The translations under genes were made by a program, and so were the position numbers. From Porticoccaceae bacterium (lineage in GTDB: Bacteria > Pseudomonadota > Gammaproteobacteria > Pseudomonadales > Porticoccaceae): a stretch of 64,000 nt of DNA. The stretch covers positions 1 to 64,000 of the forward strand of contig JAQWUP010000036.1 of the NCBI GenBank assembly GCA_029242085.1, in the 5' to 3' direction. This document shows positions 1 through 8,351 of the stretch, piece by piece (positions within the stretch are counted from its first letter, which is position 1; each line of letters opens with the position of its first letter). The notes under the pieces are model-generated. The model saw only the letters and a list, made by a program, of their open reading frames with translations, ran no database searches and was not told the DNA's origin.

Positions 1-2
1 CA

Positions 3-434
3 AACCCTGCTACCAAGTCTGATAATTGGAAAGCTTCTTCTGCATATGTATGGCAAGGCGGTAAGGAACTAGTAGACGTAAACGTTCAGACAAATGCTGG
101 GTTTAGGATTCCTTTAGCAACACGAATTTTGTTCTTTGCATTACCATCAATGCCAATTGCTAATTTCTCTACCGGTTTGGCTAAATCATTGAACTTACAA
201 AGTCGTCCAGAAGCTGCAATTCACTACTACTTCCAAATCTTCCACACGTGTATGGCTAGTAACAGCAGTCAGCTTTCTAAATACGAATTACCACAGAGTA
301 ACGGCTTAGTAAATGACATGATTTATAAAGAAGTTAAAAATTCTGACTGGTGGCAAAGACGAGTATTGGATATTGCGCTCCTGCTTCACTTCAATGTCAC
401 AACAGTCGCAGCACCGTTTCCAGCTGTTCCGTAG
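3..434 (+). CDS. C-terminal part of an unrecognised protein, cut by the window start
   Basis: The reading frame is open from the first bases of the window to a TAG at 432-434, giving about 143 residues with no clear internal start; the TTG at 129 has no convincing ribosome site. I therefore read it as the 3' end of a longer gene. The product is aromatic-rich and ends with a hydrophobic stretch (around ALLLHFNVTTVAAPFPAV) after a charged DWWQRR segment. I do not recognise a family. It is visibly A+T-richer than most neighbours. The gene downstream points the other way, so there is no operon context. It could also be a chance open frame, although 140 codons makes that less likely. Confidence 0.45.
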   Translation, partial: NPATKSDNWKASSAYVWQGGKELVDVNVQTNAGFRIPLATRILFFALPSMPIANFSTGLAKSLNLQSRPEAAIHYYFQIFHTCMASNSSQLSKYELPQSNGLVNDMIYKEVKNSDWWQRRVLDIALLLHFNVTTVAAPFPAVP

Positions 435-630
435 TCAATAGTTCTGGCAAGTTAACTCTCTGATCTTGCTATCATCGGTGAATGAATACACATAAGCGTC
501 ACCGTTTTCCTCGAGACAACATTTCTTCAAGCAGTAATACTCCGAAAATCACCTAAAGGTTTCGTGTTTTCATGTGGTCGCAATCAACATCTGGAGGAAA
601 AGTTGCGAAACCCACCTTGGCTTGAAACGA

Positions 631-650
631 TATGCCGTCGGCAACCTTGG
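631..650 (+). repeat. Short repeat, copy 1 (second copy at 45641-45661)
   Basis: The string TATGCCGTCGGC followed by AACCTTGG occurs here and, with one substitution and one inserted C, at 45641-45661. This copy lies just 3' of the metallophosphoesterase gene; the other lies 5' of the ADP-ribosylglycohydrolase-family gene. Neither is inside a recognised gene. The role is unknown. Confidence 0.4.
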
Positions 651-665
651 GTAATGATGTGGCGA

Positions 666-1430
666 CTAGTCGTAGCCTTCTGCAGCAAATTGCGTCCAAG
701 GTTCGTTTTCACCAATACCGAATCCGTTAAGTAAACCGTCTCTGATCCATTTCTTAAAATCAGGAAAGGGGTCTAGCGCCTCCATGCGCTCTAGCGCTGC
801 TAACCAGCCAGACGGGTCATAGGTGACCTGACGCGGAGAGTATTGTTCGCCCTCGAACACGCCGTAGCAGGCATGGAGTTTTCCACAGCGGGGTTGTCCG
901 ACACTGCCAGGGTTGATGTACGTCGTTTTTCCAACCTCGCGGGTGAACTGAATATGCGTGTGCCCAAACATCACGATCGGGCTTCCGCTGTGGTTGTCTA
1001 ATGTGCCTAAAACATCATCGGTAGCATTTGGCAGCGCGGCATGTGAGCCGCTATCGGTTTTACCATGGTGTAAATACATCTCAAGTGACCCCAGTTTATA
1101 TTGGCCCGACGGTAGGTAGTCGTTAAAAGGTTGTATGGCATCGGGAGTCAGGCTGTCGATGATCGCGTTATTAAATGCGACCCATTCCGCCGGCCACTCT
1201 GCATAAATAGACGGGTCGAGCAACTCCTCGTCGTGGTTCCCCATGATACAGATATCCGGGTCAAGCTCATGCAGGAGTTCAGCGGTTTCCTGCGCTTGCG
1301 GCCCTGAAAGCAGTGCGTCACCGAGAAAAATTGATTGATCCACGTTTTTTTCTTTGTTGATCACGGCGCGAAGTGCATCGGCGTTGCCGTGGATATCACT
1401 AATGACCAAGGTTTTGAGTTTTTTTGCCAT
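666..1430 (-). CDS. Metallophosphoesterase, YfcE/MJ0936-like
   Basis: A 254-residue calcineurin-like phosphoesterase, expected to be a cytoplasmic dinuclear-metal hydrolase acting on phosphodiesters or phosphomonoesters; the substrate is unknown. All family blocks are present in order: DIHGN near residue 12, a GD at about 38, GNHDE near 64, an HHG around 122, GHTH near 156 and the NPGSVGQPR block near 175. The length is normal for the bacterial YfcE-like group with a short C-terminal extension. It is transcribed alone, divergent from the 2094 operon. A heavily mutated copy of the same protein lies on the opposite strand at 11949-12650, including its characteristic C-terminal EPW motif. The ATG at 1430 is preceded by a weak AGAGA ribosome site. 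Confidence 0.88.
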   Translation of the reverse strand: MAKKLKTLVISDIHGNADALRAVINKEKNVDQSIFLGDALLSGPQAQETAELLHELDPDICIMGNHDEELLDPSIYAEWPAEWVAFNNAIIDSLTPDAIQPFNDYLPSGQYKLGSLEMYLHHGKTDSGSHAALPNATDDVLGTLDNHSGSPIVMFGHTHIQFTREVGKTTYINPGSVGQPRCGKLHACYGVFEGEQYSPRQVTYDPSGWLAALERMEALDPFPDFKKWIRDGLLNGFGIGENEPWTQFAAEGYD

Positions 1431-1763
1431 AGGGGTGAATTCTCTATAAATGGATAAATTGAATGATGTTTTGAAATTTAGGCATCAAATCTTCTAGCGC
1501 CAGAATGCGTTAACCGAAATGTCTAGTAAAGGTGTTAAAGAAGGCACAGCGGCAGGAATCACCCATTTTATCCTTTTGGGTGGCGATTTTGTCTGGCCCA
1601 GGCCGAAAAAGCGACATCAGTGCAAAAAAGCATAATGAGTGAAAATATCAATACGGAAATGTTATGTTGGACTTTGATCTCTAGGATCAAGTGATGATTA
1701 TAGGCGCCCCGCATAGAGCGCCAGTCGAGGCGCAGAGTACTAAGGGCCTGCCAAAAGCATTGT

Positions 1764-1864
1764 TTCCGCATCTACGTAGGTTTCGTTAAAGCTCTGGAAT
1801 CCGCAGGTAGATCCGACGCGTCAAGTAGTTTCGCGCCATAAGCTGCACAAGCTTCACACTGATC
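1764..1864 (-). pseudogene. Fragment of a second copy of the 2094 gene family
   Basis: The minus strand between 1864 and about 1800 translates to CEACAAYGAKLLDASDLPAD, which matches CEACARYGVEMLRAYDLPSD in the intact 2094-2726 protein at 13 of 20 positions. After a one-base frame shift the next stretch reads SFNETY, against GFSEIY at the same place in the intact protein. Upstream and downstream resemblance is lost. The fragment faces away from the intact gene, so it is an inverted, decayed paralogue and not a tandem duplicate. The rest of the 1431-2093 gap holds only promoter elements. Confidence 0.6.
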
Positions 1865-2009
1865 AATAAGAAGAGAAAAGCCTTAGATTGGAAAACTGAC
1901 ACCATATCTCCAATAACAACACAGGTAGCAAGTAACGTCACTATTACCGAGGCTAAATTTTTTTATTAGTGTTTAACCTCATCTCATGTTATCGAATCAA
2001 AGCGTCTAA

Positions 2010-2066
2010 AAATGGGTGATATTGAGCCTTTTTTAACTTGATCTTACACTTCTATCGGAAGATAGT
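2010..2066 (+). promoter_or_regulatory. Candidate activator site plus promoter for the 2094 operon
   Basis: AAATGGGTGATA starts at 2010; 28 nt further on is a -35-like TTGATC (2038-2043), then 17 nt, then a -10-like GATAGT (2061-2066). Transcription would begin near 2073, about 20 nt before the start codon at 2094, which has an AAGGAG ribosome site. The same arrangement occurs before several other genes in the window. Confidence 0.5.
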
Positions 2067-2093
2067 TAGGAAAATATCTAAAGGAGTTTACGA

Positions 2094-2726
2094 ATGTTTA
2101 CGATTGACATGGATATGATTAAGCCTGTAGGCGAATTCGGATCTAAGCCATGGTGTGAAGCCTGTGCTAGGTATGGTGTAGAAATGCTCAGAGCATACGA
2201 TCTGCCATCTGATTTGGAATGGGGATTCAGCGAAATTTATACGGCTCCACCCGCTCGCCTTGTAAGTGAGGACTGGCCCCAATCGGGTTACCACTTCATG
2301 GTCAAAGATGGGGTGGTTTCGGGTGGCGCGACGGTGCCGGATGAGTGTCTTGCTATACCTGGGTTTCATGTCAATATGCGCTGGGGTTTTATCTGTCATC
2401 AGTCTGCGACCAAATATGGGGCTGCAGGCCAGCGACAGCGTGGCGCAGACGAAGCTGAGCTGATTCGCGAAATCTCTGATTACCTTGGTTATCAGGCAAA
2501 TCTTGGCGGTTGGGAAAATCCGGTTTGGCCGCAGCCTATTATTGATGCGCTGAGCGTTGGTGTTGAGGAGGGAGCGGGTCTGCACAATATTGCTGCCAGT
2601 TTGCAAATGACTTCGCCCGAATATGCTGGATTGCCCATGACCGACCTTGGCGTGCCGGTTTTTAAACGTATGAGTGATGCTCAAAAAGCTGAATTTTTAA
2701 CTTTGTGCGGTATTTCAATCCGTTGA
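2094..2726 (+). CDS. Unrecognised 210-residue protein
   Basis: A complete gene with a strong ribosome site (AAAGGAG, 2081 region) and an ATG start. I do not recognise the family. The N-terminal third has a WCEACARYG segment and a FSEIYTAPPARL segment, followed by a strand-rich middle (GYHFMVKDGVVSGG) and a helical C-terminal part; there is no signal peptide or membrane segment. The pattern of a Cys-rich helix followed by an 'E-x-Y-x-A-P-P' strand faintly recalls SCP2-like sterol-carrier folds, but this is only an impression. A decayed relative lies on the other strand at 1764-1864, so the family was once present twice. The transposase-like gene starts 10 nt after its stop codon, so the two are probably co-transcribed. 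Confidence 0.75.
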   Translation: MFTIDMDMIKPVGEFGSKPWCEACARYGVEMLRAYDLPSDLEWGFSEIYTAPPARLVSEDWPQSGYHFMVKDGVVSGGATVPDECLAIPGFHVNMRWGFICHQSATKYGAAGQRQRGADEAELIREISDYLGYQANLGGWENPVWPQPIIDALSVGVEEGAGLHNIAASLQMTSPEYAGLPMTDLGVPVFKRMSDAQKAEFLTLCGISIR

Positions 2727-2736
2727 GGAGTGGCAA

Positions 2737-3999
2737 ATGGCGTCAAAAAAATGGGTGGAAGTTAGTGATAGTGATTGTGCTACAGCCTGTGAAGCAGTGT
2801 CGAGTGAGTCGAGTTATGATGGCAATAAGGTGTCAGTAGATAAATTTGCCAAGCTGTTGTGTTCTGAACAGTTGGGCCCTGATTTAGGGCGTGTGGGCTT
2901 TAAGTTTATCCGCGATATGATGGTCGGCATTGACCGGGCACAGTCAGTCAACCTGACTGATATCACTAAGGCCTTGTGCGAGGGCATTCGCCCCCATGCG
3001 ACGCACAAGCGTTTGTCTCGCAATCTCTGCAATCCTGAGTTATCCGAGAGTTTGTCCGATCGGTTGTTAAAACTCGGCGCGGCTCAAGTTAAAAAAGATA
3101 CGCGTTTGATCGTGCACATGTACGAGCTCAATAAAAAGTATGCGCGCAAGGTGGAATATCTCCCCACATCGGAACATGATGAAAGCGCCGGATTCAAGGT
3201 TTGCGGCGTCATTGCCAATGATCTCGGCTTGCGAAGGTATTTTCCATTGGTGGCGTCAGTTTGGTCGGAAGACGTACCGGGTTACGTCAGCGATATCACA
3301 GAGATAAAGAAAGTACTGCACCGAGTGGCAGAGGCAACCGGCAACCGGGGTATGTTTTACTTTGATGACAAATCTATGGATGATGATCTCCTTTTGCCCA
3401 TTCTAGAAGAGCGCAGTTTGAATATTGTTATGTTTCAGCGCTCGGGTGCAAGCGTCCGATATCGCCAGAAAATTTGCTCGCTAAAAGAGGTGGCAGAAGG
3501 GGTCGAAACAGCGTACGGGAAGATGATGTTTAAGTTGGTACCCAAGGGAGCATCTGGTATGTCAAACTTGACAGATATTGATCTCTTTGTACACGCCGGA
3601 GTAACCGCTATCAAGTCCAAGGAAGCAGGCAGAAATCTCAGGCTGATTGCGCTCAAGTCGAAGAATCGACTTATGGGAGAGATTTCAGTGCCAATGATCA
3701 CTACGGCGGAAGGTCTTCGTTCTAGAAAGGCCTTAATGGGCTTAGTCGAGTCATTTTTAACCATTCAAGATACATTGACTGCACATCACGCTCTGATTAA
3801 ACGTTTTCATCCAGCGAGCTTTCGAGTTTTAACCTACAGCCGTCTTCAGTTCCTGATGACCCTTCTACAGGCGGTTATGTATCACCAGGTTTCTGTCGCT
3901 GGTAAAGTTGTTATTGACGGCCACTATATGTCGTCCAATCCGCATGATGGAGATCTGGATCGTACTTATTATCTACCCGAGGATAAGAGTGCTTCGTAA
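2737..3999 (+). CDS. Transposase-like protein of the DDE (IS4/IS1634-like) fold, probably inactive
   Basis: The 420-residue product resembles IS4-group transposases in its central part. LNKKYARKVEYL lines up with the family's 'DI-x-KPYA' strand, then come the inserted strands, then YFDDKSMDDD in place of the usual IDRGGD second catalytic site. A region near residue 350 (ALIKRFHPASFRVLTYSRL) resembles the conserved 'KQ-x-F-x-LE-x-RV' helix. In this alignment the first catalytic Asp seems to be His (IVHMYEL), and the usual Y-x-x-RW-x-x-E signature is absent. No flanking inverted repeats or target duplications are visible. It starts 10 nt after the 2094 gene with a GAGGAG site, so it looks like a stable operon member and not a mobile element. 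It may be a domesticated transposase; the assignment is by eye. Confidence 0.5.
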   Translation: MASKKWVEVSDSDCATACEAVSSESSYDGNKVSVDKFAKLLCSEQLGPDLGRVGFKFIRDMMVGIDRAQSVNLTDITKALCEGIRPHATHKRLSRNLCNPELSESLSDRLLKLGAAQVKKDTRLIVHMYELNKKYARKVEYLPTSEHDESAGFKVCGVIANDLGLRRYFPLVASVWSEDVPGYVSDITEIKKVLHRVAEATGNRGMFYFDDKSMDDDLLLPILEERSLNIVMFQRSGASVRYRQKICSLKEVAEGVETAYGKMMFKLVPKGASGMSNLTDIDLFVHAGVTAIKSKEAGRNLRLIALKSKNRLMGEISVPMITTAEGLRSRKALMGLVESFLTIQDTLTAHHALIKRFHPASFRVLTYSRLQFLMTLLQAVMYHQVSVAGKVVIDGHYMSSNPHDGDLDRTYYLPEDKSAS

Positions 4000-4250
4000 A
4001 TGCGCAATGGTGAATCGCTGTCACGAGACCCTGCAGCTCATTTTAAGGCTCCATAAGTAGTCTCTGAATGGTTGACCAAAGCGGCTGTCGGTTTTGCAAT
4101 AGTTATCAGATATCGAGTTGGTGGATTACTCAATTCAAGTCAGTGACTCATCAGCGATTTTCTGGGGGAAAGGGTGTGGTCATGAGTTGTTCGCTTGGTT
4201 TTAACATTGGTACTCTCTTGGCACGATGCCTTAGATAAAGAGAGGTTGTG

Positions 4251-4877
4251 ATGAAAGACGCTATTGATATAAAGGCGCTGAAAGAAAACTTCAATCGCGA
4301 TGGATTTATCGTTTTGCGTGATTACTTAAGCTCCTTGGAGGTTAGTGAACTCAGAGACCACGCTATACCATTGGTTGAGCGTTTAATACAGAGTAGGCAA
4401 AATACAGACCATTCCACAAATTTACTCAAATCACTGCACCGTCATGATAATTGGTTGCAGAGCCAGCTCGACAACGGCAGACATGTGCCACTTGTGCAAC
4501 AGTTAGCAGAGATGGAATTGAGGGGTTGCTCGGTTGCTTGGTTTGATCGTTCAGATGGTGAAATTACTGGAGTGCCCCCACATTTTGATGTTCTGCGTGG
4601 GCAGGGCAGTATCAATGCAGGTGTGACTGTGTGGGTGGCGCTTGATTTAGTTAATAAGAACAATGGCTGCTTGCATTATCTGCGCGGCTCACATAAAGAA
4701 ATTTACCCTGATCAAATTTTTGTTGAGGGTGTTGAAATCGATGCTGAAGATGTCAGTCAGGTAGAAGTGAAGCCGGGAGATGTCATTATCCATAACGCAC
4801 TGACTCTGCATTGGTCGGGCGGTAATACCAGTGGAATGCCCAGACGTGCGGTCTCCTATTTTTATCGAAACTTTTAA
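4251..4877 (+). CDS. PhyH-family Fe(II)/2-oxoglutarate dioxygenase
   Basis: A 208-residue single-domain enzyme of the phytanoyl-CoA dioxygenase family, expected to hydroxylate an aliphatic substrate using Fe(II), oxygen and 2-oxoglutarate in the cytoplasm. The iron ligands are visible: His111-x-Asp113 in PPHFDV and a distal His in NALTLHWSGGN; the 2-oxoglutarate-binding Arg is in PRRAVSYFYR. The N-terminal FNRDGFIVLRDYL is typical of the family. The length is at the short end. I chose the ATG at 4251 over the GTG immediately before it because of the AGAGAGGT ribosome site. The class II aldolase follows after about 27 nt and is probably in the same transcript. The substrate cannot be deduced. 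Confidence 0.87.
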   Translation: MKDAIDIKALKENFNRDGFIVLRDYLSSLEVSELRDHAIPLVERLIQSRQNTDHSTNLLKSLHRHDNWLQSQLDNGRHVPLVQQLAEMELRGCSVAWFDRSDGEITGVPPHFDVLRGQGSINAGVTVWVALDLVNKNNGCLHYLRGSHKEIYPDQIFVEGVEIDAEDVSQVEVKPGDVIIHNALTLHWSGGNTSGMPRRAVSYFYRNF

Positions 4878-4904
4878 ACTTAACGCAGGTCGCAACTGGT
4901 GAGG

Positions 4905-5579
4905 ATGAATCGAACGATGAACATAACGACGAATACAGGCGAACAACAAAGCAGGGAAGATCTAGTAAGTGCCTATCACCAATTGGTAGAAATGGGGTTA
5001 ATGGATCAGGCGTCTGGCAATATCAGCTGTCGTGTTAATGATGGTATGCTGGTTTCCTGTTCTGGCGCCACCGCCAAGAACCTGACACCGCAGCGTGTGG
5101 TAAAAGTCCGCGACGATGGCAGTTATGAGGGTGAAACCAAGCCATCATCGGAATGGCGAATGCATCAGGGTATCTATCAACGCAACCAAACAGCCAATGC
5201 GGTGGTGCATACCCATTCTGACTATTGCGTTGCGATGGCCTGTAATAATTTAGCCCTGCCTGGGTTTCATTATATGGTGGGTACTTTCGGTGGCCCAGAC
5301 GTGCCATGCGTGCCGTATTCGACGTTTGGTACCGAGTCACTGGCCAATGATGCCGCCGATGCATTGGATGGGCGCGCTGCCTGCTTATTGGGGAATCACG
5401 GAATGATCTGTCGCGGTAGTAATTTTGATATCGCCATTGGTCATGCTGAGAGAATGGAGATTTTGTGTAAGCACTATGTGCTCGCGAGGCAACTTGGCGA
5501 ACCAGATCTTTTGACAGACGATCAATGGGATGAGTTTTTTGGCCGAGCCAAGAAAGTGGCCTACAGCACGTTTATCTGA
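4905..5579 (+). CDS. Class II aldolase/adducin-family protein (FucA/OtnC-like)
   Basis: A zinc-dependent aldolase or decarboxylase of the L-fuculose-phosphate aldolase family, about 220 residues. It shows the N-terminal SGNISCRV block, the acid in SSEWRMH, the zinc ligands in VVHTHSDY and the third His in LLGNHGMICRG. These enzymes split or decarboxylate phosphorylated keto-sugars or acid sugars. An OtnK-like kinase gene lies 30 kb away (34584), and in many bacteria that kinase is paired with an OtnC member of this family, which decarboxylates 3-oxo-tetronate 4-phosphate; a link is possible but the genes are not adjacent here. The start may be at 4899 (GTG), 4905 or 4917; GGTGAGG just upstream fits 4917 almost as well. 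Confidence 0.85.
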   Translation: MNRTMNITTNTGEQQSREDLVSAYHQLVEMGLMDQASGNISCRVNDGMLVSCSGATAKNLTPQRVVKVRDDGSYEGETKPSSEWRMHQGIYQRNQTANAVVHTHSDYCVAMACNNLALPGFHYMVGTFGGPDVPCVPYSTFGTESLANDAADALDGRAACLLGNHGMICRGSNFDIAIGHAERMEILCKHYVLARQLGEPDLLTDDQWDEFFGRAKKVAYSTFI

Positions 5580-5733
5580 GGGTATTTGGGGCTCATCAAC
5601 AGACAGAATTTTTTTGAATGATCCTTAATCGCTCACATGATACTGGCAACGATCTAATGGCCAGAGATCAGCTTTAGCGAGGCCCACTAGCTCCCAGCTG
5701 AAATTAGAGAGCGGGCAGATTGAGAAACGACCA

Positions 5734-6888
5734 TCAAGCCTGACGAATGAGATCGCGTGCAATAATTGTCTGTTGGATTTGGCTGGTGCCCTCGTAGATT
5801 CGCAGTAGGCGAACATCACGATAAAAGCGTGAGACGGCATACTCCTCAATGTAACCGGCACCCCCATGGATCTGCACCGCGCGATCCGCCACTCTGCCAA
5901 CCATTTCGGTGGCAAATAGTTTGCAACACGATGCGATCATTTTGACTGATTCGCCATTATCACGCCGTCGAGCCGCATCCAGCACCATGCACTTGGCCGC
6001 GTAGCACTCCGCCTGACTATCTGCGAGCATCGCTTGCACAAGCTGAAAATCGGCGATCGGTTTACCAAATTGCTTGCGCTCGACCGCATAGCTCAGCGAC
6101 AAGTCAATTAATCTTTTTGCGCAGCCCACTGCGAGGGCAGAAATATGAATTCTACCGCGGTCCAGGGTTTTCATCGCGGTCTGAAAACCAAGGTGAAGCT
6201 TATCGGGACCACCGATAATATTTGCCTCGGGTACGCGGCAGTCTTCAAAAATAACATCACAGACATGCGCGCCTTGCTGGCCCATTTTTTTGTATGGCTT
6301 TGATAGTGAGATACCCGGAGAATCTGCGTCGACTAAAAAAGCACTCACCCCGCGGGATCCCGCCTCGTTTTGATCCGTTCGCGCAAATACCGTGAACAGC
6401 TGTGCGCAATTTGCGTTGGTAATATAGCGTTTGGTGCCGTTCAGCACATAGTCGTCACCGTCTTTGACCGCTCTGGTCTGCACAGCGGCCGAATCTGAGC
6501 CGGCGTCCGGTTCAGTCAGTGCGAAGGAACCAATAATCTCTCCTGTTGCCAGTTTAGGTAGGTAGTGGCGCTTCTGTTCCTCGGTACCATCCATAACTAG
6601 CCCTTGGCTGCCAATACCATTGTTGGTGCCAATAATAGAGCGAAATGCGGGTGATGTATAACCGATTTCAAGAATGACTTGACACTCCTCCTCGGTATTC
6701 AAACCAAGACCGCCATAGGCTTCAGGAATTGTCAAACCAAATAGACCGAGCTCACGCATCTCGCTTATGACATCATCTGGGATACAGTCATCTTCTGCAA
6801 CCTGTGCCTCGAGCGGTATAAGTCGGTTCTCGACGAAACGACGCACCGTTTCGATAAGATGATTCAGCGTATCTGAGTCTACTGCCAT
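5734..6888 (-). CDS. Acyl-CoA dehydrogenase, short/branched-chain type
   Basis: A flavoprotein that introduces a 2,3-double bond in an acyl-CoA, passing electrons to ETF. The 384 residues match the family length. Visible blocks are FALTEPDAGSDSAAVQT (FAD/substrate), the YAVERKQFGKPIADFQ helix, VQIHGGAGY, and RIYEGTSQIQ with the catalytic Glu at about residue 366, the position used by short- and medium-chain enzymes. I place the start at 6888 because GGAGA stands 8-9 nt upstream; an in-frame extension to 6939 lacks a ribosome site. It is divergent from the zinc dehydrogenase at 7194 and convergent with the aldolase. Chain-length preference cannot be read from sequence. Confidence 0.93.
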   Translation of the reverse strand: MAVDSDTLNHLIETVRRFVENRLIPLEAQVAEDDCIPDDVISEMRELGLFGLTIPEAYGGLGLNTEEECQVILEIGYTSPAFRSIIGTNNGIGSQGLVMDGTEEQKRHYLPKLATGEIIGSFALTEPDAGSDSAAVQTRAVKDGDDYVLNGTKRYITNANCAQLFTVFARTDQNEAGSRGVSAFLVDADSPGISLSKPYKKMGQQGAHVCDVIFEDCRVPEANIIGGPDKLHLGFQTAMKTLDRGRIHISALAVGCAKRLIDLSLSYAVERKQFGKPIADFQLVQAMLADSQAECYAAKCMVLDAARRRDNGESVKMIASCCKLFATEMVGRVADRAVQIHGGAGYIEEYAVSRFYRDVRLLRIYEGTSQIQQTIIARDLIRQA

Positions 6889-7071
6889 TATATGTATCTC
6901 CAATATTGCGGGTATCCGGTATGACGAGTCTTTCACCAATTCACGAGAGTAGATTCAAAGCCTGCGAATAGCAGATATGCTTTTTGAGAATTAGTATCTA
7001 ATTCTATTTTGACGGCTGACCCGCGGTTGCACAACATTGATCGGTTTTTCTACCTGAGAATATCCCCCGAA

Positions 7072-7127
7072 ATTTGGGTGCATTTTAAATCTGCTCAAGT
7101 CACAGATTCTTTAAAACATAATATACT
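7072..7127 (+). promoter_or_regulatory. Candidate activator site plus promoter for the zinc alcohol dehydrogenase
   Basis: ATTTGGGTGCAT starts at 7072 and has an inverted partner just upstream (TATCCCCCGAAA). Exactly 27 nt from 7072 is a -35-like GTCACA (7099-7104), then 17 nt, then a good -10, TATACT (7122-7127). Transcription would start about 60 nt before the ATG at 7194. The spacing is the same as at 45753 and 60829. Confidence 0.5.
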
Positions 7128-7193
7128 TGGCCCTCAAAGGTTTGGCTCCAGACGTATGGCGTAGTGCCAATAATTAAATAATAAGGTGAACTA

Positions 7194-8297
7194 ATGAAAT
7201 CACGCGCAGCCGTTCTGTTCGAGCCCGGTAAGCCACTTGAGGTATGTTATGTTGATGTTCAGGATCCAAAAGCCGGTGAAGTGAGAATTGAAATAAAGGC
7301 TGCCGGGGTTTGCCATACCGATCTCAGTGTGATGACCGGCAGTCTCAAGGCCCCCGTACCCGCAATTCTCGGTCATGAAGGGGCGGGTATCGTCGTCGAT
7401 GTTGGCCCCGGAGTTACCGCCGTAAAACCAGGCGACCACGTGATTCCGCTGTGGCGGCTGTCCTGTGGTGAGTGCGAATACTGTAGTGACCGGCGGCCGG
7501 CTCTCTGTGGAGAGGGCACTGAAATTCGATCGACAGGGCGGTTACTGGATGGCACCAGTCGCTTTGGTATCGATGGCACTGAGATCTTACATTTCGCTGG
7601 CGTCTCATCGTTTTCAAATTACACCGTTTTACCCGAGGGTGCCGTGCTTAAAATCCCCAAGGAGCTGTCATTTGAGCAAGCGGCACTGATGGGCTGCTCG
7701 GTCATCACCGGAGTAGGCGCCGTCATTAATGCTGCAAAAGTTAAACCGGGACACACTGTTGCAGTATTTGGCGCAGGCGGGGTGGGTGTCAATGTGGTTC
7801 AGGGGGCCGTGCTGTCTGGGGCAAAAGCTATAGTTGCTGTTGATCGCCATCCGAGCCGACTGGATGACGCGATGACCTTTGGCGCAACGCATACCATCAA
7901 TGCCTCAGACACGGATCCGGTCGCCGCAATTCGCGACCTGACCGGCGGGCGTGGTGTGGATTACGCGTTTGAAGCGGTCGGCTTATCCGCGACCATTCAG
8001 CAGGCCTACGACTGCCTTGCTAAGCGCGGTATTGCGATGACGCTGGGTATTGCATCTACCACCACTAAAGTGACTATTTCACCGGTTGGTCTGGTCTATG
8101 AAGAGCGTGTGCTCACGGGATCACTATACGGCTCTGCGGCACCTAAAACAGATATCCCGATGATAATCGACCTCTATACCAATGGCCGTTTAAAGCTGGA
8201 TGCGCTGCTCAGTCGCACCTACGCCATCGAAGAAATTAACCAGGCCTTTGACGCTATGCAGTCAGGGGAGACCCTGCGCAGTGTGATCAAGTTCTAG
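7194..8297 (+). CDS. Zinc-dependent alcohol dehydrogenase (MDR superfamily, class III-like)
   Basis: A medium-chain dehydrogenase of 367 residues that oxidises a primary alcohol (or a hydroxymethyl adduct) with NAD+. The catalytic-zinc ligands are Cys in AGVCHTD and the GHEGAGIV block; the structural zinc is held by the CGECEYCSDRRPALC cluster. The Rossmann glycine motif is GAGGVGVNVV, followed by an acidic residue in VAVDRHP, which favours NAD over NADP. RBS AAGGTG precedes the ATG. It is transcribed alone from a promoter that carries the window's shared upstream element, which fits a role alongside the aldehyde dehydrogenase at 60942 (alcohol to aldehyde to acid), an inference from regulation only. 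Confidence 0.93.
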   Translation: MKSRAAVLFEPGKPLEVCYVDVQDPKAGEVRIEIKAAGVCHTDLSVMTGSLKAPVPAILGHEGAGIVVDVGPGVTAVKPGDHVIPLWRLSCGECEYCSDRRPALCGEGTEIRSTGRLLDGTSRFGIDGTEILHFAGVSSFSNYTVLPEGAVLKIPKELSFEQAALMGCSVITGVGAVINAAKVKPGHTVAVFGAGGVGVNVVQGAVLSGAKAIVAVDRHPSRLDDAMTFGATHTINASDTDPVAAIRDLTGGRGVDYAFEAVGLSATIQQAYDCLAKRGIAMTLGIASTTTKVTISPVGLVYEERVLTGSLYGSAAPKTDIPMIIDLYTNGRLKLDALLSRTYAIEEINQAFDAMQSGETLRSVIKF

Positions 8298-8351
8298 GTG
8301 CGACACTACAACTACTTTGACAACGTCTGCAAATAATTTGGAGTTTATGCT

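Noticed and set aside
1568..1771. 67-codon frame on the minus strand upstream of the 2094 gene
   Set aside because: No ribosome site or family resemblance; it overlaps the decayed paralogue in a different frame.
2088..2684. Long open frame antisense to the 2094 gene (198 codons)
   Set aside because: It mirrors the sense gene, has no ribosome site and its translation shows no domain-like pattern; the sense frame has the good start and operon spacing.
4221..4236. Sigma-54-like string TTGGCACGATGCCTTA before the PhyH gene
   Set aside because: The GG of the -24 element is present but the GC of the -12 element is not at the right distance, and no enhancer-binding protein is encoded nearby.
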